Translations under genes and position numbers: made by a program
NCBI GenBank assembly: GCA_949825025.1
Contig: OX463782.1
Coordinates: 37,845,951-37,909,950 of the forward strand
Direction: 5' to 3'
DNA: 64,000 nucleotides
Origin: Siphlonurus alternatus
Taxonomy: Eukaryota > Arthropoda > Insecta > Ephemeroptera > Siphlonuridae
The notes under the pieces: model-generated
The model's input: the letters and a program-made list of their open reading frames with translations, nothing else
Told to the model about the DNA's origin: nothing
The model's database searches: none
Shown: one piece after another, positions 22,046-31,577 of the stretch
How the letters are laid out: each line of letters opens with the position of its first letter
How positions within the stretch are numbered: position 1 is the first letter of the stretch

Positions 22046-22601
22046 GTGTAGATAAATTTTTAATCAAGCGAAAGATGAAATAAGGACAATCCCCCTCAGG
22101 TGAAAGCTGATTCTGCGGAGTTTGGAGCTCAGAAAAGGATATTTTTGTTCCTTTTTCGTCTCAAAAGAAGACAAGTCCACACAATGCTTTTTTGCTTACC
22201 ATTTTAAAAATTTTGATTGCTGAGCTTTAATTTGATGTATTACATGTTCATTTTACTATCGTGCTTCATACTTTAATATGACTGCCAATTCGTGCGAATT
22301 TCTGTGGACACCCTGTAATATACTGTCTATCCTTTTATTCGAAACAAACCCTTATTTAGCGGGTATATGGCCGCGCACTTTAATTTTAATAATTTTTCAA
22401 ATATAATTCCTGGAATTCTGAGAAAAATTAAGTGTATTAAGACTATTAAGCATTTTTGTTATACCTTCTATTTATTTCTAAAATACTTCAAGTCCAATTG
22501 CTTAATTTAATATATCTATATATAGAAATTTGTTAAATGATGAACGAGTCCCCGCCATGAAGAGGGGGGTAGGGGGAGGGGAGCTTTGTTTAAAATGAAA
22601 A

Positions 22602-22963
22602 TTAAGGGTAAGGTAACGCCACCAATGTTAAAAAAAAATCCCTCACACCAAAATTCTGAAAAAAAATTAAAATGTTCTCCTCTACACCTCCTATCAGTAT
22701 AGCTAAAATATCAGGTACACAAATTCGATCTAGTTTTTGAGTTATGAATTTTTAAAGTTGACTACTTTAACATGGAGAAATGGAACTCCCATGTTAAATT
22801 AGTCAACTTTAAAAATTCATAACTCAAAAACTAGATCGAATTTGTATACCTGATATTTTAGCTACTGATAGGGGGTGTAGAGGAGAACATTTCAATTTTT
22901 TTTTTCAGAATTTTTGTGTGAGGGACTTTTTTTAACATTGGTGTGGCGTTACCTTACCCTTAA
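22602..22963. repeat. Palindromic MITE, family C (TTAA-bounded, 362 bp)
   Basis: The ends are TTAAGGGTAAGGTAACGCC and GGCGTTACCTTACCCTTAA. Inner arms around an ATGGAGAAATGG centre near 22775 are nearly perfect. This is the cleanest family C copy and shows the uninterrupted GATAGGGGGTGTAGAGG site that is split in the copy at 6155-6746. Confidence 0.9.
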
Positions 22964-22969
22964 GGGAAC

Positions 22970-24030
22970 ACCTCAGTCAGGATATAGACACCTCCACTTT
23001 TTTTCAATGGACCAAAGTGATGTCTAGGGGCCGGATCTCCAGTTTTTCCAGTTATACAAATATATATGCTACATTGATTCTGACTTCAAATGTTCAAGAA
23101 TCATGAAGTTTCATTGCCAAAAATGCTAAAAAAGTTTGAACTGGAAAAAACTGTTTTTGAAAAGTGAGAACTGTTTCAGTTTTTTAAACTTTTTCCAGTT
23201 TATAATAACTGGAAATGCAGTTTTGTCTTACAACAGAATGGTTTTCGTGATAAAAATTATAATTAAATATTTGCATTATTATTTTTTGTTTTTCCTCCAT
23301 CTTTACACCGGCCACAATGATGGTGTTTCACGAATTTTCTTCACTGCAGACAATGGTACTTTATCAAAATATATTAAAAATATATATTTATATCAAAATA
23401 TTTAGCATTCTGAATGCTTCCAACATGCGCAGCGGCCAGATCTGTTGTGCGACTTCACAACTATATAGCGGTATCATGCATGGTACTGAAATTTGGAAAT
23501 TTGTACCTCTCACGTGTATGGACATGTTGAACCGTTGAACGCTCATTCTCATTATATAAAAAATTGTTCACGAAAAAGCGTCACAACTTCAAAATTACTA
23601 ATCTTGAGACGGAGCTTGTAATTAACTGCTACTTCAATATATATTATATAGCATCAGATCAAAAATGTGTTCTGTCTGAAAATTATTAATATTTTTTGTT
23701 ATGAGTCCAAAATTATTTTTTATTAAAAAAAAAACACTAAATTCTATTTTTGAGGGTTTAAAAAGGTAAAAGGTTTTTAAAACTGGAAAAAACTGTTTTT
23801 GCGTCACTGAACTGGAAGTGAACTGATTTCAGGAAAATTGAAAACTGTTTTTAGGAAAAAATTGAACTGGACCCAATGCTGGCCCGGAAATCACATTTTC
23901 AAAAACTGGAAATCCGGCCCCTAGTGATGTCCACAGCCTGGGGATCAAACCACACACAATAAGCGCATCATCACCGCACTCTGAGTGTTGGAAAGCGAGA
24001 TAAAAATTAAATTAGTCCAGTTACCCCAGG
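22970..24030 (-). repeat. 5S-headed SINE type A2, fragment split by a hAT element
   Basis: The left piece (22970-23024: CCTCAGTCAGGATATAGACA...) and the right piece (23932-24030: CACAGCCTGGGGATC ... GAAAGCGAG) join at the hAT duplication to give the order seen in the intact copy at 63045-63430. Both the head and the tail are lost. Confidence 0.75.
23025..23923. mobile_element. hAT-type element, 899 bp, 8-bp duplication GTGATGTC
   Basis: The terminal repeats are TAGGGGCCGGATCTCCAG and CTGGAAATCCGGCCCCTA. It is flanked by perfect GTGATGTC repeats (23017-23024 and 23924-23931). It is rich in AACTGGAAAAAACTG-like subterminal repeats, a feature of hAT ends. The small open frames at 23136-23538 do not resemble transposase, so it is non-autonomous. 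It differs in its ends from the 20844 and 29265 family. Confidence 0.92.
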
Positions 24031-24157
24031 AAAGAAGGCTTCAATATTTCATATAATTATAGTTTAATTCGCTTAAAATGAATATACAATTTTCTGTTGT
24101 TCAAGACTTTCAAGAGAAAATGCAAGTAAAGATTGGTTTACACTGCGGCAGTTGTGG

Positions 24158-24345
24158 TTACATCACTATATATGGCTCACAGTTTGGGGTCCTGCATGCG
24201 GTTACCAGCTCCCTGAACTTCTCAATCCTATCCACGCCCACCTCCGCAGGCCCCAACAAATTAAACTCTCTCGCCGTCCTCCTGATAAAAGAATACTTTC
24301 CCACATCATTGTTGCTTCCCTGATACTCGAGCTTCCATTCATGGT
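24158..24345 (-). pseudogene. Possible non-LTR retrotransposon C-terminal fragment
   Basis: The minus frame reads GKYSFIRRTAREFNLLG then DRIEKFRELVTACRTP. This resembles the G-K-x-S-F-x-x-R-x-x-x-x-W-N-x-L-P segment near the end of non-LTR ORF2 proteins. The resemblance is short and the W is replaced, so the call is weak. Confidence 0.4.
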
Positions 24346-24399
24346 CCCTTCTCCCCAAACATCTCCCCCTCTCCACCTTTCCACTCATCTCCTCTACAT

Positions 24400-24640
24400 G
24401 GCCAGAAATTTGACCAGCTTGGCTGAGCTTCACACTGTAACTGAGAGTAGCGGCGCCACTGAATCGCAGCGGTACGGCCCGGTTCATCCTCTTTGGCCCG
24501 GTTCTCGCTGGCTGCGCGGGCAATTTTAGCCAGCAAGAACCGGGCAGTGCCGAACATTAATTTATATAACAACGCCGACACTCTCCAGTGAAGCTCATCT
24601 GTTCAAATCCCTGGCCACAAGACACGGAGGCCTCGAATCT
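24400..24640. repeat. Palindromic MITE, family G
   Basis: GGCCAGAAATTTGACCAGCT at left is mirrored by a decayed inverse ending CCCTGGCCA at right. The inner CGGTTCTCGCTGGCTGCGCG and CAGCAAGAACCG pair. The second copy is nested in family H at 61227-61472. Confidence 0.75.
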
Positions 24641-24649
24641 GGACTGTTA

Positions 24650-25240
24650 TGCATATATGGTTAAAAGAAAACTGACAAAATAATGACGGAAATATTCTCT
24701 ATCCAAATATTATATACAATAAAAAAAATGCCATGAAAGTTATTGTTCATTTGCATGCAGTTAAATGCAGTATATAATATATATAGGTCATGCCAGTGCA
24801 GCAGGCTCTGCTTGTCAATCTTCACAAGCAAATTCGCTACCTCAAGTCAAAGTATTCGATATTATATATTATATAGGACCGCTTATACAAGAAAATTTTC
24901 CTTGCTTGCTCGCTGCTTGAGCTGTAGACCATGGATTTTCTTCATGCTGTGGACAACCTTTGTCCTCCCTGCTCTGGAAATGCAGTTTAAATTTCTGGCG
25001 CGGGTGACTAAAAACGGCAACATAACAAAAATTTGTTATTAATTGTAAAGTTGTTATTTTTGTTTATTTTAAATTAAATATATTTTTAATAATTATTAAA
25101 AAATTATCACTAAAATATGACAAAATATAAAACAACTTTTTTCTCAAAATCATGTTGGTACCTCCGGAAATCAATCAGCTGGCTGGAGGCTGGCGCAGCA
25201 AAACAAAAATATTTCTGAGTTCTCACATTTCTGCAATATA
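24650..25240. other. Upstream region of the mL42 gene
   Basis: AT-rich, with no exon seen. A GC-richer patch at 24900-25010 could be promoter, but has no diagnostic motif. Confidence 0.3.
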
Positions 25241-25582
25241 ATGACATTGAAGCTTGTGTTATCGTTACGAAACTGCATATCTAGTGTTAGAGGTAGCTGT
25301 GCAAGGTACAGCAGTGTGGCGAGCAGTGATAATTTGATCGCTTGCTGGCACCCAGACACGCCCATTCTGTACGAGCACACGCGACCCCTGCCTGCCGGCG
25401 AGGCTGCCGCGGACCCCGGGGTGTTGAAGAAGGCTGATTTGTCGAGCCTCCGACGCGCCCAGCCGGACGAGATGGTTCGTCAACACCTGATGGACCTCAC
25501 CGCCACCACCAAGCACCGCTGGTTCCCGCGATCCAGGGACAAGAAACTCCGCAAACGACCCGTGGACCGCGAGTTCCTCTGA
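25241..25582 (+). CDS. mRpL42: Mitochondrial large-subunit ribosomal protein mL42
   Basis: A 113-residue intronless frame. It carries the two signatures I associate with MRPL42: YEHTRPLP (residues 44-51) and TKHRWFP (90-96). These occupy the same order and near-C-terminal position as in the vertebrate protein (YEHTKPIP ... TKHRWYP). Residues 1-25 are basic, Ser-rich and poor in acidic residues, fitting a mitochondrial targeting sequence. The protein is a structural component of the mitochondrial 39S subunit. AATAAA at 25634-25639, 51 bp after the stop, provides a polyadenylation signal. The ATG at 25241 is the first in frame and gives a sensible targeting peptide. A truncated hAT copy begins about 130 bp downstream of the stop. 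The absence of introns may mean a genuine one-exon gene or an expressed retrocopy. Confidence 0.9.
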   Translation: MTLKLVLSLRNCISSVRGSCARYSSVASSDNLIACWHPDTPILYEHTRPLPAGEAAADPGVLKKADLSSLRRAQPDEMVRQHLMDLTATTKHRWFPRSRDKKLRKRPVDREFL

Positions 25583-25633
25583 ACAACATACTGTGTATGC
25601 ATACTAGTTGAAGTTGACTGACCTTTTTATTGT

Positions 25634-25639
25634 AATAAA
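25634..25639 (+). terminator. Polyadenylation signal of the mL42 gene
   Basis: AATAAA 51 bp after the TGA, followed by an AT-rich downstream stretch. Confidence 0.7.
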
Positions 25640-26176
25640 TATCATGTAAATTAATTGAAGTTTATTTATTCAAAATGTTACAACATGAAACCTTCAAAAA
25701 GAACTGAAATGTGACACGCCCCTTTTTTTAGGGTATAAAAATGTAAAAAAATACTATTATAGAGAATGTATGGCCTGATGATGCAATATTTTTAAAATTT
25801 TATGTTTTTTACACCCCATTTATTTAATTTCTTTCCAATATTATACGTGTACTAACGTAATTAAAGCTTTGAGTAAATAATTTTAATTAAATCAAGTAAT
25901 TCATCTAATAAACACTTTTATATTATTTTTATTAGTTTCATGGTGCGTGATTTTTTTTGAAAAAAAGACGTGTACTATAATTTTTTTCGAAGAAAAGTTG
26001 CAGCGAATTTCTAATTTTGTAAATCGTAAATTATGTAGTTACGTTACAGTTACAAAATTTTTGTCACTTCTTTTTCTTATAAAAAAATAGACCATATTTT
26101 AAGACGATGTACTGATATGCGAGCAAGAAAAAATATTTATATTTAAATTTTCAAAAAAGGCAAAACAATTTGTAAA

Positions 26177-26213
26177 ACAGGGCAGTCTCCTATACAGACA
26201 GACTGCCCTGTGT
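26177..26213. repeat. Short perfect hairpin
   Basis: ACAGGGCAGTCT and AGACTGCCCTGT are separated by 12-13 bases, immediately next to the TTAA edge of the family D MITE. Confidence 0.7.
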
Positions 26214-26217
26214 AAAA

Positions 26218-26611
26218 TTAAGGATAAGAAAACACGAACAATCGGTTGTTGATAGTCCCATTTGATTAACATGTAAACCTTAGCAACCTCATAATAAGTC
26301 TGATTTTTTTTAAGAGACAGTTCTTAGCACCAAAAAAATGTGGACAAAAGTTCAAAACAATCGGACGATCCAATTTTGTTAAATGAATTTTTTAAATTTT
26401 TAGTATAGGGCTTTTTTCCCATGGAGACCTTAACTAAGAAATTAATTTAAAAAAATTGGATCGTCCGATTGTTTTGAAATTTTGTCCATATTTTTTTGAT
26501 GCCAAGAACTGTCTCTCAAAAAAAATTCAGAATCAATATGAGGTTGCTAAGGTTTATATGTTAATCAAATGGGACTACAACAATCGATTGTTCGTGTTAT
26601 CTTACCCTTAA
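26218..26611. repeat. Palindromic MITE, family D (TTAA-bounded, 394 bp)
   Basis: The ends are TTAAGGATAAGAAAACACG and CGTGTTATCTTACCCTTAA. Inner landmarks are CATTTGATTAACATGTAAAC and ATCGGACGATCCAATTTT with their inverses. Relatives are at 29918, 31578, 41758 and 58142. Confidence 0.85.
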
Positions 26612-26619
26612 TACATTTA

Positions 26620-27040
26620 AAAAATCGGATTTTTTTAACTTCAATAATAAATTCAAATATATACGTACTGTACAGTATTATACATGAGACAATGAAACTA
26701 GCAATTGTAAGATGTAATATTATACCTATATAATTAATTAAAAAATAATAAAATACTATACATAATTTTTATTTTTATGTTGAACATCATGTGGGGAATG
26801 TTTTCAACATTTTTTATACTTTAAATTGTTGTCTTTTCGTATACAAGAACATAATTAAATAACTTAATAATGAATACTACATAATATAATTATCATAATA
26901 TAGAATTATACCATACTTATTATAATCATAATACTGCAATGTAGACTGATTTTAAATAAATTAAAGATATATTAACGATGTGTTTTGGTGATATACGTAT
27001 TTTTAAAATTTTTTTGTAAAAAAATTTTTCATAAAATTTT
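26620..27040. other. AT-rich interior of the truncated hAT element
   Basis: Very AT-rich. Its inverse appears in 29400-29860 of the intact relative. No transposase frame is visible in either copy. Confidence 0.5.
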
Positions 27041-27149
27041 AGCTAATCCGTCGTGTACCATTTTTTGTTAATTTTTCCTTAAAATTTGCTAAGGTTCAGC
27101 TCTCAATGAGGGGGGGAAGGGTCCCCCCCCCCCCCCCCTTGTCTACGCC

Positions 27150-27225
27150 CCTGCATTTGGCCTGTGTGCTCTTTCTTCCCGTGCTCGCCCGCTGCTGCCG
27201 CGCGCGCCGCCGCCACGAGCATGCT
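27150..27225. other. GC-rich patch of unknown origin
   Basis: CGCCCGCTGCTGCCGCGCGC and neighbouring sequence is the most GC-rich single-copy DNA in this half of the window. On the minus strand it is open and Ala/Arg-rich. It may be a promoter, an exon edge or repeat-derived. It lies between the hAT end and the minisatellite element. Confidence 0.25.
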
Positions 27226-27234
27226 GCCTGCAGA

Positions 27235-28400
27235 GGTATCCGGAGAACTCGGAGCGGGGGCAACTGGGAGCCGGACGGCTCGGAGCCAAACGTGTTTGCT
27301 AGGACAACTCGGAGCGCGGACAACTCGGAGCGCGGACAACTCGGAGCTCGGACAACTCGGAGCGCGGATATCCTGGAGCCATGGCAGGACAACTCGGAGC
27401 GCGGACAACTCGGAGCACGGACAACTCGGAGCCATGGTAGGACAACTCGGAGCGCGGACAACTCGGAGCGCGGACAACTCGGAGCAACGTATAATATACA
27501 TATTCGGATCAATTTCAGCTATTTTCATCATAATGTCATTATCAATATTTCTCTGCATTCTTATATGCACATCAAGTTTCATATATTCTATAGCAACCAT
27601 TTATAATTTATTATTATATTATTTATATTATGCTTATAATGCGGATTGATAAAATGTTCAATCAGATAGGTGTCGTTTCCTTACCTTCATCATGATGACC
27701 ATTTTTTATAAACTTTGTGATTTTTTATGTTTTTATTACATGACTTCTGAATCATTGATGATTTCTTCATTAACTAACTTAATTAACTGTAATTTTGTAT
27801 TATTGTTAATATTGGGCTAATGAACTGAAATATTTTTTTTGTATAAAGTTATTGTATTCAATATTATTATGAGAAATAAATAAAGCCCTTAGTCTTCAAT
27901 GAATGTTTTGTATTATTTAATTTCAAATATTAGATACACAAGGAACTTTAAAACGACGAATGAGGTGGATAATTAAGTGGATAAATTAAGTAGAAAAATA
28001 TAATTATAAATGGTTGCTATAGAATATTTTATGTGCATATAAGAATGCAGAGAAATATTGATAATGACATTATGATGAAAATGATTCCCGGACAACTCGG
28101 AGCGGGAGTTCTCCGGATACCGATGAAAATAGCTGAAATTGATCCGAATATGTATATTATACGTTGCTCCGAGTTGTCCGCGCTCCGAGTTGTCCTGCCA
28201 TGGCTCCGAGTTGTCCGTGCTCCGAGTTGTCCGCGCTCCGAGTTGTCCTGCCATGGCTCCAGGATGTCCGCGCTCCGAGTTGTCCGCGCTCCGAGTTGTC
28301 CGTGCTCCGAGTTGTCCGCGCTCCGAGTTGTCCTAGCAAACACGTTTGGCTCCGAGCCGTCCGGCTCCCAGTTGCCCCCGCTCCGAGTTGTCCGGGAATC
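27235..28400. mobile_element. Fold-back transposon with minisatellite arms, 1,166 bp, 9-bp duplication GCCTGCAGA
   Basis: Perfect 9-bp direct repeats GCCTGCAGA flank it (27226-27234 and 28401-28409). The ends are GGTATCCGGAGAACTCGGAG at left and, read inward from the right, GATTCCCGGACAACTCGGAG. Each arm has a fixed head (GGCAACTGGGAGCCGGAC, GCCAAACGTGTTTGCTAGG) and then 10 to 15 copies of a 16-bp unit GGACAACTCGGAGCGC, with a GATATCCTGGAGCCATGG variant. The arms then continue as inverted unique sequence to a spacer at about 27620-28005. No transposase is visible. A 9-bp duplication is typical of Mutator-like elements, but that class is an inference. Confidence 0.85.
28083..28121. mobile_element. 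39-bp miniature insertion with 9-bp duplication GATGAAAAT
   Basis: The insert starts GATTCCCGGACAACTC and ends GAGTTCTCCGGATACC, exactly the two ends of the surrounding element joined with almost nothing between. It is flanked by perfect GATGAAAAT repeats (28074-28082 and 28122-28130). The opposite arm of the host element (27531-27539) holds the same site once, uninterrupted, so both filled and empty states are present in this window. Confidence 0.85.
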
Positions 28401-28418
28401 GCCTGCAGACGTTCCTCA

Positions 28419-28742
28419 TAATGGAGTATTGTCCTCAATTTTTTTTTATTGCAGAAATGGATAGAGCGTACAAAGTTATGCTACCCTGATTTTTTTCAGA
28501 TTTTTTAGAGCCCGGGAACTATTTTTAAAAAATTACATATTGAAAGTCCTTTTCGTGACGTCACGAGACGCCGCTCCTTAAGAAAAAGATAGGACTTGCC
28601 GCCTCGTGGCGTCACAAAAAGGACTTTCAATAATTTTTTAAAGTTCCAGGTCTCAAAAAAATCTGAAAAAAATCAGGGTAGCATAACTTTGCACCCTCTA
28701 TCTATTTCTGCAATAAAAAAAATTGAGGACAATACTCCATTA
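28419..28742. repeat. Palindromic MITE, family B (324 bp)
   Basis: TAATGGAGTATTGTCCTCAA is mirrored at the right end. The centre contains CGTGACGTCACG (a full CRE palindrome) opposite CGTGGCGTCAC. Relatives are at 784-1104 and, more distantly, 9033-9253. Confidence 0.85.
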
Positions 28743-29264
28743 AATTGTGGGCCGCGCAAGACTATTATAATGTAATATACTCTTAATTATTATTTAAAAG
28801 TTATTTTACTATATGTAATAAATATATATATTTTGCTTCGGTGTAAAATAATTTAAATAAATAATTACACAGTATTTGATTGTCTAATTTGACAAACAAC
28901 TTTTAATATCCAATAATATATAACATTCGATATAATATATTATGGTAGGCAGCATATATAATTTGTTATAAATATATAATATAACAGGTTGCTAGCGCGA
29001 GGCGAGGTAACGGATTATAAGAGGGGATGCAGCTAGGCTACTGTCCTCCCTCGTTTGTAACGTAAGGACCTATAGATGGCCAATATAACTATATATATTA
29101 TAGCCGAATATATGGGTGTGTGGCGTAGTGCGCTTGACCGGGTCTCGTCACATCACCGAAGTCAAGTAACGCCGAGCGTGGTTAGTAGTTGGATGGGTGG
29201 CCATTTACAACAAAAACCACGTTTCCCACCCAGGGGTGGGCTATTCCACTATGTGGTTCTCCTG

Positions 29265-30765
29265 CAGGGGTGTAGACAAGGGGGGGTGTTATACCCCCCC
29301 CCCCCCCCCCTTGAGAGCTGAACCTTAGTAAATTTCGAGGGAAAAATAACAAAAAATGGTACTCGACAGATACGATTTAAATAACATTTTATGAAAAATT
29401 TTATAAAAAAAAAATTTTAAAAATTGATATCCCCGAAACACATCGGTAATACATCTTTAATTTATTTAAAATCCGTCTACAGTATTATGATTATTTAAGT
29501 ATATTATAATTCTATTATTTAATTCCAATGTGCTTTTTTGCCTTTTTCGTCATCGATAATATATAACATCTAGTCTACGGCCTATAAAAAAACATTTATT
29601 ATAAATTATATTATGTACGTAGTATTCATTATTAAGTTATTTATGTTTTTGTAGACAACAATTTCAAATATAAAAAATGTTAAAAACATTCCCCGCATAT
29701 GATGTTCAGCATAAAACTAAAAATTATAAATATAATATTTTATAATTTTTTAGTTAATTATATAGGTATATTACATATCTTACAATTAATTGCCAGTTTT
29801 ATTGTCTAATGTATAATACTGAACATATCTTTAATTTTATTAGTGAAGTTAAAAAAATTTGATTTTTTAAATTAATTTCATTAATTTTACATTAGTAACA
29901 TATTAGTCGGCGCACTTAAGGTAGAGATAACGCCGGTCAGCTGTTTCTTTAGCTCCATTTGATTAACATGTAAACCTTAGCAAATTCACAAAAATTCTGA
30001 TTTTTTTTTTTTTTAGAGGCAGATATTATACTTAATGTAATGTAATGTAATGTAATAAATTGATTTTCCTGTCTTGAAAATTTAAATAGAAATATTTTTT
30101 CTTGCTCGTACATCAATCAGTACATCGTCTTAAAATGTGGTCTATTTTTCTATAAGAAAAGTAGTGACAAAAATATTGTAACTACATAATTTACGATTTA
30201 CAAATATAAGAAATTTGCTGCAACTTTTCATCGAAAAAAATTGAAGTCCACGTCCCTTTTTCAAAAAATTCGCGCATCATGAAACTAATAAAAATAATAG
30301 GTCTATTCGTAAATACACAATCAGAAAGAAAATCGATTATTTGAGATGAACCTTATGTTCCATGTACAGAAAGTTCATCACAAATAATCGATTCTTTCTG
30401 ACTGTGTATTTACGAACGGACCTAATATAAAAGTGGTTATTAGATGAATTGCTTGATTTAACTAAAATTATTTACTCAAAGCTTTATTTATTACTTATTA
30501 CGTTAGTGCATCACGTACTGCATGTATTGAAAAGAAATTAAAAAAAATTGGGTGCAAAAAATATAAAATTTTAAAAAAATTGCATCAGGCCATACATTCT
30601 CTATAATAGTATTTTTTCATAATTTTACCCTAAAAAAAGGGGCGTGTCCTTAAAAAATCGCGCCTGCGGCGGGCTATTGGGGGGCTACGCCCCCCAAACC
30701 CCTCAGTGGGCTGTTCTCAATCTTGAAGACCCCCCCCCCTTGGACAAATCCTGGCTATGCCACTG
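29265..30765. mobile_element. hAT-type element, 1,501 bp, inserted in a SINE, 8-bp duplication TTCTCCTG
   Basis: The left end is CAGGGGTGTAGACAAGGGG and the right end CCTGGCTATGCCACTG. Perfect TTCTCCTG repeats lie at 29257-29264 and 30766-30773, inside the SINE. Nested pieces include a half copy of MITE family D (about 29918-30060) and MITE S (30297-30422). No transposase frame. Confidence 0.93.
30297..30422. repeat. Palindromic MITE, family S (126 bp)
   Basis: GGTCTATTCGTAAATACACA and the inverse TGTGTATTTACGAACGGACC, with inner AATCGATTATTTG and CAAATAATCGATT. Relatives are near 46235-46425 and a fragment at 54778. Confidence 0.8.
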
Positions 30766-31019
30766 TTCTCCTGGCTTTGGACCATTGCACTTCCGGTTCA
30801 TTGACAAAAGCTGTAGTCCATCCTGGCTGAGGTTTCCACGTTTCTCTCATTCGCAGGCAAATGCCGGAATGGATTGCAAGGTCGTCATGGCCGCCCCCGT
30901 TCCGGAAGAGCCCGTGAAACGCTAAGTTAGGGTTTCGGAAGGTTCGGGGTTTCAAACTTAGTGAGTAATTATAATGGTAAGTAAAAGTACCCAGTTGTGG
31001 TTTGATTAAAAAAATACAT

Positions 31020-31070
31020 ATTATTTATATATATATATATATACATAATATATATATATAGGCGAATACT
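31020..31070. repeat. (TA)n microsatellite
   Basis: Two short TA runs separated by CATAA. Confidence 0.8.
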
Positions 31071-31117
31071 TCCGATCATCTAGCCTAGATGAATATGAGT
31101 CGAATATGACGGCCAGC

Positions 31118-31306
31118 AGGCGATGCAGGCGCGGGTCCAGGAGGAGGGGGCTGCAGTGACCCCCTGAAATTTTGGATTTAACATAGGCAATATAGGCATT
31201 TCCCCCATACGATTTTTTTTAAATTTGTCCTCATAGAGAGCGCCCCCCCCCCCTTTTCTCTCCCCCCCCCCCCCCACACACACACCTGAAATTTGGTTCT
31301 GAATCC
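31118..31306. mobile_element. G-rich hAT-like MITE, variant with GAAATTTTGGATTTAACA interior
   Basis: The left end CAGGCGCGGGTCCAGGAGG and the decayed right end GAATCCATGCCCGGG bracket C-rich tracts. The interior CCCCTGAAATTTTGGATTT recurs at 49470-49655. No clear target duplication. Confidence 0.55.
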
Positions 31307-31577
31307 ATGCCCGGGTCAGAGTATACAATATATACTGTATAAATGTATAATATATAATTTTATACACTGCATGATGCAAATTCAATAAAATAAATGTCCA
31401 AATAATTGATATTATATATAGTTAGCGCATGTTATTTATTGACACACGTCATGACGCCTCAACTAAATTTGTTTTGGTAATAAGGAGCAATGACGTCACA
31501 AATATAAGTATTTTATATTAAAGAAAACGTGTCGTGCTGAAACTTCTGAGATGTTAGAAAAATATTAGTCGGCGCAC

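Larger units (their letters stand above)
20385..22315. mobile_element. Palindromic mariner-type element with transposase remnants, split by a hAT insertion
   Basis: The terminal repeats are GGTGTCCACAGAAATTCG and the inverse GAATTTCTGTGGACACC, next to TA. Arms of about 430 bp (20385-20830 and 21870-22315) each carry the C-terminal end of a Tc1/mariner transposase pointing outward. The middle (21633-21832) carries an upstream part of the gene. A hAT element sits at 20844-21624 inside the coding remnant. The structure implies a rearranged, dead mariner element. Confidence 0.8.
25709..27148 (-). mobile_element. Truncated hAT-type element, inverted relative to 29265-30765
   Basis: The right end CTTGTCTACGCCCCTG is the inverse of the CAGGGGTGTAGACAAG end at 29265. 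The left part (GACACGCCCCTTTTTTTAGG, then the ATAGAGAATGTATGGCC block) is the inverse of 30560-30640. The outermost G-rich end is missing at the left, next to the mL42 3' end. A family D MITE is nested at 26218-26611. Confidence 0.8.
29113..31012 (+). repeat. 5S-headed SINE type A1, interrupted by a hAT element
   Basis: Head 29113-29205: GACCGGGTCTCGTCACATCA, then ACCGAAGTCAAGTAACGCC and GGATGGGTGGCC. These are 5S rRNA internal-promoter sequences. The body continues after the insertion at 30774 with GGCTTTGGACCATTGCACTT, the shared core and the AAGGTTCGGGGTTTCAAAC tail, ending GTGGTTTGATTAAAAAAA. An intact relative is at 62672-63055. Confidence 0.87.

Noticed and set aside
23136..23538. Two overlapping frames inside the hAT element
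   Set aside because: They contain no hAT transposase motif (no dimerisation domain, no RW-type motif) and are AT-driven.
27096..28464. Many overlapping repetitive open frames on both strands (up to 166 aa)
   Set aside because: Same minisatellite inside the fold-back transposon. Both strands and several frames are open equally, so there is no sign of selection for protein.
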